Part shown: in pieces, positions 1 to 11,194 of the stretch
How the letters are laid out: the number at the start of each line of letters is the position of its first letter
How positions within the stretch are numbered: position 1 is the first letter of the stretch
From: Otis tarda
Lineage: Eukaryota; Chordata; Aves; Otidiformes; Otididae
Reading direction: 5' to 3'
DNA length: 64,000 bases
Assembly: GCA_026413225.1 (NCBI GenBank)
Contig: CM048553.1
Span: forward strand, 141,368,690-141,432,689
The notes under the pieces: model-generated
Databases searched by the model: none
What the model was told of the DNA's origin: nothing
What the model saw: only the letters and a program-made list of their open reading frames with translations
Made by a program: the position numbers and the translations under genes

Positions 1-1632
1 GTGCCTGCAATGGAAATAAAGTCATCAAAGACAATGTTTTTATACTGTTCCTTTACTCCTTTGTATTTGCTTACAGGTGCCTTACTCTGAGAAAGTTTTT
101 CCATTTCTCATCCTTGTTTGTCCAGGAACCTGTGGAGTTAAACCACCTTTACAGATAAATACTCCAATCTACAGTTTAACCAGTCAACATATAAAATTGT
201 TATGTGTAGTTCAGTCTCTACAGTCTCTACAGTCCCGTCTCAGCAACTGACAGTCCGTCAGATGTAGGCCACAAGCATTTCTAGCCTGGGTTCAGCTCCA
301 GAAAGTGTCCAGGGTAAGAAGAACACAGGAGCAGAGTTCCTCCTTTGCAAATGAAAGCAAGGACGTGAGGACAAAAGGCCGAGCTTTTCACACTTCTTTT
401 CAAAGCACAGTTTGGTTGATGTGCTGTGACCTGGTTTAGTTTCACACAGGGTGAAATCCTCTAGCTCCAAAAATCATCTACCATATGGAAACTATCGTAT
501 GGCAGACGATGTCTGCATGACCTGCCCAGCAATCCTGGGAAGTTTGTACACTCAAGCACCTGGTACATTTACCTGTACTCGCCTCCTTGATCGTGTTACA
601 GTGATTCTAAGCAGAAGGTTTCATGGATACCCCTCAGTACTCCAAAGCCATTGAAACAAGGAGTATTCTTCATACCTTAATAGGGTTTAGGCCAGACCTT
701 TTGTTAGCGTCTGTTTTTTCTGGATGTGACTAGCGATCATCTGACCTCCAGGAAAGCAGAAAATGGCCAACTGCTGCTGTTCATACAACTATAGTTTTGT
801 TTAAGGAAGTAATTCAGACAGAAAATGACAGACCAACTTATCTGTGGGTGTAAAACAGTGGCTGTGAAATGGGAAAGCCTCCTTCAAATAGAGGATCAGA
901 CTCACACTCTCCACAAGGCACTTGCCCTCGTCCTTGGCTAGGTTCAACATGCTTGCTCTGGGCAGTGCTTGGCTCAGTGTGCTCCTCTCAGCGGAGCGAG
1001 CTGCGTAGAGAGGAGAAGAGGCCTTGCTCAGGTTAGGGACTGCACCCTGGGACAGTGACATCTAAAAATTTGCAGCTGTAGGATTCAACCTAGAGACATC
1101 TATGCCCTTTATTCAATTTGCCCAGTACAATACAAAGCTCATGCTGACAGCAAAGACTGGCTCAGGTTATGTGTAAAGTGCAACTTGTGCAAATGTTTCC
1201 TGTGGCAAGTTTTTCGACCTTTTCACACAGGTTTCTAAACTTCTCATTTTAGTCTGCCTCAATTCATGTTGAGGTGATGACATGGGAAGTGTTACGAGAT
1301 ATTGGCAAATTTTCCTTTCTGGGTCTAAAATGACAGTCTAGGAGTGAGGGGTGTCTCTTTCAGATTTGTTGTGACTTGTATGATTGTACTGCAGTCACGT
1401 CAACCAAATTGTGTCAATTTATGTAAAAAGAGTTCATGACACAATTAAAACAAAAAATAAAATAACAAGTACCCCAGAGATTATGTATTTCTTGACCTCT
1501 TTATGACCTGGTGAACAAATTGTGAGCCTGAAAGCTTGTCCGTTGTTTCCAATTACATCACCTGGTCTAATAAAAGATATCCCCTCTTCCTAAAACATGC
1601 CATTGCTTTTGTTTGTTTTGGTGTTGGAAGAA
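1..1632. other. intergenic 3' flank, no gene seen
   Basis: Unique-looking AT-rich sequence beyond the 3' end of RGS22. Short open frames on both strands show no protein similarity I can recognise. I specifically looked for COX6C, the mammalian neighbour on this side, and saw none of its exons. Confidence 0.6.
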
Positions 1633-1726
1633 CCTATGGTGGATTTGGCAGTGTTAGGCTAATGGTTGGACGCCGTGGTCTTAAAGCTCTTTTCAAACCT
1701 AAATGATTTTATGATTCTATGACTTA
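1633..1726 (+). mobile_element. CR1 LINE 3' tail (short relic)
   Basis: About 95 bp resembling the CR1 3' untranslated end: GGCAGTGTTAGG, ATGGTTGGAC, then TCTTTTCAAACCTAAATGAT and the terminal ATGATTCTATGA repeats. It is diverged and strongly 5' truncated, typical of older CR1 copies in birds. Confidence 0.8.
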
Positions 1727-4700
1727 GGATTGCTATATTGTGTAAAGGCTCCATAGCTTTTATTTTATTTTTGATGGTACTGCAAATATAATCGATTTTC
1801 TTTACAATCATAACTTTAGCAACATTTGAAGTCTCAGCAGTCAGGGAGTCTTTGACTACAAAATCCCCAGTGGAACTAAAATCGATGTTGGGTTGTGGTC
1901 CCAGTTTTGAAAGGTGAGGCACAGTTAGAAGTGTGAGGCTTCCAGAAAGTAGTCAATCATCTGTTCATGGTTTTTTAACAAACTTTTTATTGGCATAAAC
2001 TTTTAAAAATATGTATACTTAAACCATCCTGTTTTAACTTTACTGTTTTGTTTGGAATAGTCTAATTAGGAAATTGTGGATCTCAGGTTTCTACTGCATT
2101 GAAATTTTTGAGCTTCATGATTAACAAACCTGGCAATAGATAACAGCATAAGCAACCTTAGTTAAATATATTTTGATTAAATGGGTTCAGGATACATTTT
2201 CCTAAGACAAATTTGGCCATGTTCAATACGGCATTACATGTAAACGTCTGGAAAAATTGCAGCGTTTTTCCAAGCAGGAGGCATGAGATTACTATAATCC
2301 ATAGCCTCCACCATAGTATTAATTAGCATGGCTCACTAACCAAGGATGTAATATTTGTAAATGAAACTCTAGAAGGGCATCAGTAAGGAACAGGATGTTG
2401 AAGCCAAATGGAAAACATGAACCAATAAAAAGGCTGAAGGAGCGAGAAGTGCAAGCTCAACCTTTGAAGTTAGTTCAAGTACTGCATGCTTTAATTTTGG
2501 TGTAATCTTATGATGGGGGTACAAACAAGAACTCAGAAACAGATTTTGTAACATTTGGCCCAATTGTAGATGAATCAGTTTGTTGCTGGTTACCAACAAT
2601 TGCACAGCCAGGGAAGCTGTGGTCTTTGTTAAATTAGATTGAATAATAGGCTTCAGTGGGAGTTTCGGGTGCAGAGCAAATGAAGTGTCACGGCCCTTGA
2701 CTGTCGTAAGATTGCTTAGCAGAGGCTAAGCTTTTGCGTTCAGAACAACCTGAAAATGGATTCAGAGAAAATAAGTCCCTCAAGAGTTCATCTACTTACT
2801 GCCCTGCCCCAGTATGGGTCTGAAAATACGTAGTCATTCCTAGCAGATGTGCGTATCTTATCTGTTTTTAGAACCCCTCTGATGACAATAAGGATACCAA
2901 AAGCTCTGTGGACAGTTTATTTCCAATCCTTAACTGTTGTCTCGGAATGCAATCTGCGATTAGTACTGCATTGCCTTGGCAAGCCCAACTAAGCCTATGT
3001 ATTTCTGTGTTTTGATTTTGTTTTGCTTTAGGTTTGTTCAAATAAACTTTTGTGTGGAGCTGCAGTGACAAAGCCATGCTTTCCTGGTGTTTCGCTCAAA
3101 AAAAAAAAAAAAAAATCTGTGTTTTCATCCTTTGGACAGCTTTCGGAAGACCTACTATGTCCAGGTGCTGAGCACCTCTGGAGATGTGAATTCAGAGAAC
3201 AAGTTTCAATACATTCAGCAAATTTCAGGATCAGGCAGCCAGGAGTTAAGATGATCTTTGAACTGGAAGGTCATAACTGGAAGATGAACGCAATCATATA
3301 TATTCTCTTTTTTTAGATCAAGCATTCAGTTCATTAGCTTGAAAACAGTAAATCATTTATCGCAGTCTTTAGTGGATGGCCCAACACATGCTGTTAATTA
3401 CTTTCTCATTTGGGAGAAAAAAACACAGGGAAAGTTAATTTTTTTTTTCTTGCATATGCTTTCTAGAGGAAAAAGAACTCAAAAAAAAGTGCATTTATTT
3501 TCTCTTTCCAGCAGCTATGCAGATCTCTGGAAAGAGCCCTGTTCCTCAACAAAGCAAATGTAATGGCTCTGTCCTCTCAAATGCAAGCAAGTACAAACTC
3601 AAATATTTTAACGAAACATCATTTCAAAAAATTACACAAAAGAAAATGGTTGGATATTGTATTAGGAAAACGATTATATACACCAAACTTAAGCCCTGAT
3701 TGTGACAGTAAAATACTTTACCAAACAAGGTAATTTTATGCATATATGTGTATAGTGTGTATATATATGCACACAAGCACACACAAATCCATGAAGTATA
3801 GATTTTATAGGCATGTATACATGCCTGCACACATATACACATACAAATCTGTAAAGGTGTAAATTACTCTAGAGACGTGACAGATTCGATTCCCAAAATA
3901 CCATTTTCTGGCATGAGTGGTATTCAAACCAGTTAGGGTCTGGGGGGTTTACAAAACTAATACTGATCAGTTGGGTCTCGCAGATTGGATGACATTCATT
4001 GAGTTCCTACAAGTGAAAACTACGAAGAATGCTAAAAGCTTGTTGATTGCATTTATCGAGCCATAGGCACCACAACCTATTACAATGAATATTTCCAATG
4101 AAATCTTTGTATTTACTGACTTTGACAGATGGGGAATATTGCATAAGCTATTATGTGCCCGTGCATTCCTTGAGTGTGATGCTGTGTTTTTTTTCTTGCT
4201 TGCCTTGTCATTTGTTTCATTTAACTTTCTCATTAATGGCTTTGTTAAAAAATCCTTTTCTGAGAAGCAAATATTACTTTCTTTTTAAACTTCTTGCCAA
4301 CAAAAGATTTTCAAACGCATATGGTACAGAGGAATCATGTACAAGATTGTTTTAGAGCAAAAAGGAATGTCTAAAATTAAAAGCACAAATCCACTTACTA
4401 CATTTCCACTTTTCCTTTGACATGAAATGAAAACTTAACATAAGAAATGCACACAGTTCATCAGCATACGCTGAACAAATACATAATTAACATGTGGAAT
4501 AAGCAATGCTGTTGTCAACGCTTTCACATATGTTACCATGAAACTAAAATATTTGAATTAGTAGAGAAATAGAGGAAAATCCAGGTAAATGCAGCCTACA
4601 CTTGACATATAAATTAGCTTGGTTCAAAGAATTCTAAAAATCAGATCATCTCACCTATACCTTGACTACCCTTCCCATCCTAGGACAGTTTAGTGGGTCC

Positions 4701-7192
4701 TGCATAATTCCAATCCGCTCCAGCACTCTGATAAATTATTACTTGGCAGAGAAGTATCCATCGTGGCCATTGTGCAAACACTTTGCTAAATCACTGGTAA
4801 AAATCTAAATGTGTGAGCTCATTAGCAGGTAGGTAGAAAGTGTAGACTTTGGTGTTTTGTATTAATCCAATGTGCTGGACTGACAGAACCTTATTTGACG
4901 GCTACATAATAAGAGGAAAAATAAAAAACTATACAGCAATACCATGTGGCTTCTGATTTGGGAACTACAATTTAGCCTATTAGACATGGACCTGTTCCAA
5001 AAGTGCACATTCAAACAATCATGCGTGAAGGAGTTAGAAACACAGATGTGAATTATAACTCTCTGAAATCCTGGGTGTGCTCCAAGTCAGGCCATTAGAG
5101 GTAGGTTTCAACTGTGAGTACAGATCCAGATCTAAAATTTTTGTCAAATCTGCCTTTCTCTAACATTTTTACAGCAACTACTGAACGTATTAAAACCAGC
5201 AATGTTCCATAAGGTCAAAAAAAAACCCCAAACAGTTAACTCCATCTTAGTTGTCTTCAGACATGATTCACAATGACTGACTAAAAGCATTTCTATAAAA
5301 AGGCAGTAACAAAAATCGTCAGTTGAATGTAATGTTTAAACAGGTCAAATTCAAGCTGGATTGCTGCAGCTCCATTGGCCACATACAGCTACACAGTGAT
5401 CGGTTTGGCCTAGTATTTAACATTAGAAACACAAATAATTTAAGGATTTAATCTTCCAAGTTTGGGACAGAACTTCAAAACACTGTGTCTCTTTTCAATC
5501 ATTTTTACACACGCTTAGGCTAAAGCCGGTAGTTTTTACTAGAGCAATAGTGTTGGGTGGGATTGAGACCAGCCATTTCACAAGTGTACAAGTGGTAGAG
5601 GGTAGAAAATGTCCTCAAGTCTGTAATACAGTACAGGGCTAAAGGCACAGAAGGAGCAATGAAGGAACACCTGCCATTTTTCAGCGTTCTCAACGGCAGG
5701 AAACTGAAGGTCCCACATATATGAAAACACCCAGTTCATTGATACTTCTATCTGTAGAATTCATTAATGCAGGTTTCTCTTTTTTTTAAGTCAAACATAT
5801 TTGCAAAGTGAGTCACGATGATTCTTCTCATGTAAAAGATGTAGAAAGTGTAGCACAAACCAGTCTGGCCTTGGCCACCCAGTATTGTAACCAAAACCAG
5901 AAACTGGATCTGCTAAATCTGGTCTGCTGCTGTGTCTGCAAAGAACCTCTCTTCATTGCTGATCTCAGTGCCTGATAATTAAATACTAGATTTCCACACC
6001 TTGAAAGGGAGACATGAATCCACAGCTCAGGGTCTACTTTAAGAAACAGCCACTAAAATGAGATCACGAGGAGTACGGAGGCAATGGCAGAGAAGCATTG
6101 TACAGGCACAAATGAGAAAGCATTTTGCCCCTTTTTAAATGGCCTGGTGACCACCACTACCATTCTTGTAGACTATTGTAAGTGTGCACCATAATAACAT
6201 AATCTGGCATGACATATTTTAAGGAATTAATCTCATAGTCTGGTACTTTGTGTCATGCAGTAGCAGGAGAGAAGTCAAAGCAAAATGTATAAAGCCCCTT
6301 CCTGAAGTCTGTAGTCACAGCTTGTGTTGATATCAAAAGTATCTGAATGAACAACTCCAGGACTGCACCCTCAAAGATTATAAAATGTTTTAATAAACAC
6401 GCCAGGTCTGATGAGAGAAAAGTGAAATACACAGTACTAACATCTAAGTGTAAATATTTATGAATCCAAATGACAGCTTAAAAAAATTCCAAAATAGTTC
6501 CAATATGTTGCATTACTTGGGAATAAACAAGAAAAGTAAGTCTGAATGAATATGATTAGATTGTGTATTTTGAACACCACTAAAGCATAAATCCATCCAG
6601 AAGGGTTTCTAAGTTTGCAGGTTTCTGAAAAGAGAATTGTTTTCATTGTCTGTAGCAGGAAACTTCATAGAGAACTGTTGTTCTGCTGTAAACTTCTGAA
6701 TGTCCCAAGGTATACGAAGTTATAATAAACAAGGAATAAAGTTTTAGTTATCTAAAGGGAGAGGTGCCAAGGTTGTTGAGTAAAACTTTTCTAGCTCTTT
6801 AAAAACTGCTGAGCTCACAGAGGTGATAGATCAGCAACCTGAGAGAGACTAGATCTCAAGAACAATATAAAAAGGCAATAGTAGTCCAAGCTTTCTGAAG
6901 TGATATAGTGTCATCATTTAGAACAATAACATTTAGTTAGTGTCTATACCTCTTCAGTTTTCAGGCTCTCTGCTGCAACTGGCAGTAGTCATTACTTGGT
7001 CCCTGTGGACGAGACTAAAGCCACTATTCTGTTTCAGAAGTACCACCACATAGCAGTTATGGAGTATCTGCCGTTGCATCAGATCAGATTCAGTAACCCG
7101 GAAATGAAAGGGTCCTTGTCTCTTAATGTATACCCTGTCCAATTGCTCAATATTTATTTAAAATTAACACATAAAATGAGCATAATGATATG
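1727..7192. other. intergenic, AT-rich, no gene seen
   Basis: No coding region supported. Notable only for AATAAA at 3040-3045 followed 54 bp later by a run of 17 or more A (about 3099-3115), and for an alternating purine-pyrimidine (TG/TA) tract at about 3738-3845. Short homopolymer runs of A or T are scattered through the region. Confidence 0.6.
3738..3845. repeat. alternating TG/TA/CA microsatellite-like tract
   Basis: Impure mixture of TATG, TGTA and CACA dinucleotide runs, e.g. GTGTGTATATATATGCACAC, with an echo at the right end (CACACATATACACATACA). Degenerate, so probably an old microsatellite. Confidence 0.7.
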
Positions 7193-7985
7193 ACATGTAT
7201 TTCAACAAGGCCAAGTGCAAAGTCCTACACATGGGCTGGGGCAATCCCAAGCACAAATACAGGCTGGGCAGAGAATGGATTGAGACCAGCCCTGAGGAGG
7301 AGGACTTGGGGATGTTGGTTGATGAGAAGCGCAACGTGAGCCAACAATATGCACTTGCAGCCCAGAAAGCCAACTGCATCCTAGGCTGCATCAAAAGCAG
7401 CATGATCAGCAGGCTGAGGGAGGTGATTCTGTCCCTCTGCTCTGCTCTTGTGAGACCCCACCTGCAGTACTGCATCCAGCTCTGGAGTCCCCAGCACAAG
7501 AAGGATATGGACCAGTTGAAGCGAGTCCAGAGGAGGGCCACCAAGAGGATCAGAGGGCTGGAGCACCTCTCCTATGAGGACAAGCTGAGAGAGTTGGGGC
7601 TGTTCAGCCTGGAGAAGGCTCCACAGAATCCTTATAGAAGCCTTCCAGTACCTAAAGGGGGACTACAAGAAAGCTGGAGAGGCACTTTTGACAAGGGCAT
7701 GTAGTGATAGGACAAGGGGTAACGGCTTTAAACTGAAAGAGGGTAGGTTTAGATTAGACATAAGGAAGAAATTGTTCACTGTGAGAGTGGTGAGGCACTG
7801 GGACAGGTTGCCCAGAGAAGTTGTGGATGCCCATCCCTAGAAACATTCAAGGCCAGGTTGGATGGGGCTTTGAGTAACCTGTTCTAGTGGGAAGTGTCCC
7901 TGCCCATGGCAGAGAGGTTGGAATTAAATGGTCTTTAAGGTCCCTTGCAACCCAAACCATTCTATGATCCTATGATGATGATTCT
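7193..7985 (+). mobile_element. CR1 LINE, 5'-truncated copy (C-terminal ORF2 plus 3' UTR)
   Basis: Begins inside the last third of the CR1 ORF2: [17 protein letters not shown], then [38 protein letters not shown] and [19 protein letters not shown], all classic CR1 3'-ORF motifs following the reverse transcriptase. The frame from 7195 stays open to a stop near 7702, after the ORF2 match fades at about 7615. The 3' UTR runs on through GGTTGGATGGGGC to the terminal CCATTCTATGATCCTATGAT repeats. Truncation at the 5' end is usual for LINE insertion by target-primed reverse transcription. Lies in the 3' flank of RGS22, antisense to it. Confidence 0.93.
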
Positions 7986-10300
7986 ACCATTACTAATACA
8001 TGTGGTCCTCCTCAGCTGCATACTAAAGACGTGGCCTATAAATGACTGTGCATGTATGTGTATGTACACACATATATATTGAAACTGGGTTGAGGGTTAT
8101 CGTCAGTTTGCAGAACTTTGAGTGGGTAGAGACAGTTTGCAAAATTGTACTCGCTCACTGAAGTACATGAAGTACGGGGGGTTTTTTTTGTTTGTTTTTA
8201 AGTTTGATACACATGTATGGTATTAATTATAGTAACTGTCTGGGACAGTAGTTTTTGTGTAGGGGCTGGTAAATTTTTGTTAACAATTTGGCAAGGCTGG
8301 GACATATTCACAAGCATTTTTATCATCTGTGACAAATATTTGGATAATATTTTTCATTTTAGAAGTAATCCAAGTATGATTCAAGTCAAAGCTACCAGCA
8401 TAAGATAACCATTGTCTACATGTTATTTAACTGTCTCAAAATGCCACGAAGGCAAGAATACAACCAAACAGAAACTGACTGCTGTGCTCCAGCATTTGGT
8501 TGCGTGCGCTATACTGACCACAGCAGTACAAGGTGGCTTTTCACATGTTTTTTAGACTGACATACATCACTGCATTTATGGCATTTCGTGATTCTTCTTT
8601 GCCTTTCACATTAATGAGTGGTAGGCCACACAGTACCACATGTGCTCTGCTCACTACAAGATGCTACATTCCAACCTCCTCAGATGTACTGAGCATTAAA
8701 TTTTTCCCCATCTGTGAAATCTCAGAAAACATGAAAAACAGGGATGAGAATTTTATGTTTTACTCCCCTGTGGCTTCCACCCAAGACGTCTTTCTCAGGT
8801 AATGTTACCTGAGCAAACAACCCAAACACAGAGGGAATGGAGGTAAGTATGAAGCAAACTGTCTCTGAACTGTGGGGAAAGTAAGAACTGATCTCCCTTG
8901 CTCCTTCTGCGAGGATATATGAGCAGGGCAGCTCTATCCATAGAAAAGAGTGTCTTTTTTCCCTGCCAGCCTGTCTAAGGCAACTCCCAATGGAAATCCC
9001 ATACAATTGTTGGTCATTGTGTCAAGAGTGGAAAGGAAAAAGCCTATTAGTTGTCCTTAGCTGCCATTCTGCACTGAGGAGGAAAGCACTCATGCATGGT
9101 CCTTAGCAGTATGACCTAAGAGCTCCAAGTGAAGAACCTTTAGTTCTGACAACTGAGACAGGGCTGCATGGCTCGTTCTCCTTCTCCAAGAGGTTGGGAG
9201 GGGTAGCAGAAGACAATCCCATCCCTAACTCAGGGGTAGTCCTCAGGAACTCAGCAAGCTGGAGCTCGCTGATCTGCCTTTCTCTTACATGCATTACACA
9301 CATGTAGAGAAGAATGGAGCCAACAACTTTGTGGCTGGGGACTGGTGTTTAAAGTGGTCTGAAAAATGTGGAGAGGTCTATCATCATCCTGTCCCCTGCC
9401 TCGCACTTAGTTCTGCCCCTGCCCCCTCTTAACTCTCCAATAAATCCTTTAGTCCCAACATCAACTCTGCCCCAATTGTTTTTTTGAACTCTTAACATTG
9501 TAAAAAGAAGCAAGAAAGTAGGGAGAGCTACACAAGAGCTAGGAGCTCCTGCAGCCTTTTGGTGAGTAATGCCACAGGAGGAATGACATTTTACAAAAGT
9601 TCTCAATCACATCTGTATCCTGATGTATTTTAAGCCTTTCTTGCGAATCAAACCTCAGAAATGAGGCAGAAGGTGTACTTTGGACCAGGAATCAGACTGG
9701 ATTGGGAGCAAACCACAACAGGGTTTGATTTTACAATAGCTCAGACACCTCACATGAGTTATCCTTGATGAATAGAAGTTGCACGAATTGCTGTGCCAAG
9801 ACATACTGCTTCAGGGCTGTCGGTTCAATGCAGTGTTTTACTTATTCATTAGATCAGGCTCTGAAGAACTGGGTTTGATTATAAGATCTTTAGGACCAAG
9901 ACCACCTAGTTGTTTGTGCCATGCATACCTCAGTGGAATCTTACTCTGATTTGAACCTCAGGGTGTCCTGTTAAACAAATGAGAAATACAAGAGTCAATA
10001 TCACAATCATGTTGATATGGAATACATTGTAAGATATTTATTTTCTACCCTTGACTAATGTCTCATGGTTCTTAATAATATTCCAAGTAATCATCTTTGC
10101 TCTGGAAACGTAAGGACAAACCTTGCATGCACATTATTTTTGTATCTCCTGCCCACCTCCATTAAATGTCTCTGCATTCCCTTCCTCAGAGAGATTTTAA
10201 TCTGCCTGCAAAAGGTAACAGAATGCCATTGCTGAGTTGCAGCCAGTTGAAATAGTCAGAACAGTTCTTCAATAAACGCATCAAAAAGAGAGAAACAAGG
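7986..10300. other. intergenic, nothing recognised
   Basis: No gene or repeat family recognised apart from a short TATG/ACAC tract near 8050-8080. Open frames here are all under 100 codons and lack protein-like conservation that I know. Confidence 0.55.
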
Positions 10301-11189
10301 TGTGGTTGTGTTGTCCCTCACTAGCAGCCAGTCTCTCACCCAGCTGCTCACTCACTCACGCCTCCCACCCCAGCAGGACAAGGGGAGAAAAGAGGAAAAA
10401 CAGGAACAAGACAGCTTGTGGGTCAAGGTAAAGGCAGGGAGATTGCTTACCAATTACTGTTGCAGGCAAAACTGACTCAAATTGGGGACATTATTTTATT
10501 GCCAATTAGAATAAATCATTACTGATGCAGGTAGTGGGAAACAAAAACAACAAGAAGAAAAATGAACATTTACACACTTAGAGAAAATACTTTTCCTCTA
10601 CCTATCCCAGGTTTAAGTCCACTCCAAACACCTCTCCTCCCCTCCTTGTTATTGCCGCTGGTTACACTCAGTCCCTTTGCTGAGTGAGGAGAGCAGCCCT
10701 TTCTTCCTTCTCACTCTTTTCCTCTGCTGCAGTGTGGGTCCTCCACGGGCTGCAGGGAATACTTGCTCCACCACAGAGCATCTCAACCTCAACCTCAACC
10801 TCAACCTCAACCTCAACCTCAACCTCAACCTCAACCTCAACCTCAACCTCAACCTCAACCTCAACCTCAACCTCAACCTCAACCTCAACCTCAACCTCAA
10901 CCTCAACCTCAACCTCAACCTCAACCTCAACCTCTGGCCTTGCTGCTCCCTCAGTTGTTTCACTCTTTTTATTCCCTCTCCTTCTCTCTGGCTTTCTTTG
11001 CTCTTTCTTAAACACGTTTCCCTGAGGTGCCACCACCTTGGCTGACAGGTTCAGCTGTGTCTCATGATGGGTGGGTTGGAGCCGGCTGGAACCAGCTGTG
11101 TCTGGCACGGGGCAGCCCCAGCCTGTCCTCACAGGGCCCAGCCCTGCAGCCCCCTAGCTGCCAGCACTTTGCCCTTTATACCCAATACA
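10301..11189. mobile_element. solo LTR of an endogenous retrovirus (family shared with 56.5 kb)
   Basis: 889-bp element starting TGTGGTTGTG and ending AATACA, flanked by an identical 5-bp direct repeat CAAGG (10296-10300 and 11190-11194): the pattern of a solo LTR with target-site duplication. It shares organisation with the copy near 56.5 kb: a pyrimidine-rich start (TCACTCAC, CCACCCCAG), CAGGCAAAACTGACTCA, and GGGTCCTCCACGGGCTGCAG. No internal gag, pol or env sequence is next to it. On the minus strand AATAAA occurs about 195 bp from the 10301 end in this copy and at a similar distance in the other, so the LTR is probably minus-oriented; this is inference. It contains an internal hexanucleotide array. 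A 5-bp duplication is usual for class I and ERV-L type elements. Confidence 0.75.
10782..10934. repeat. perfect hexanucleotide array (CTCAAC)25.5
   Basis: 153 bp of uninterrupted CTCAAC (TTGAGG on the minus strand), 25.5 copies, no mismatch. It sits in the middle of the solo LTR just after the GGGCTGCAG block. All overlapping open frames are dipeptide repeats (Leu-Asn, Ser-Thr, Gln-Pro, Val-Glu, Arg-Leu) and are not genes. Confidence 0.98.
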
Positions 11190-11194
11190 CAAGG

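Noticed and set aside
10649-11132. Several overlapping open frames of 80-154 codons on both strands
   Set aside because: They are the hexanucleotide array read in different frames, giving dipeptide repeats; the flanks are LTR sequence.
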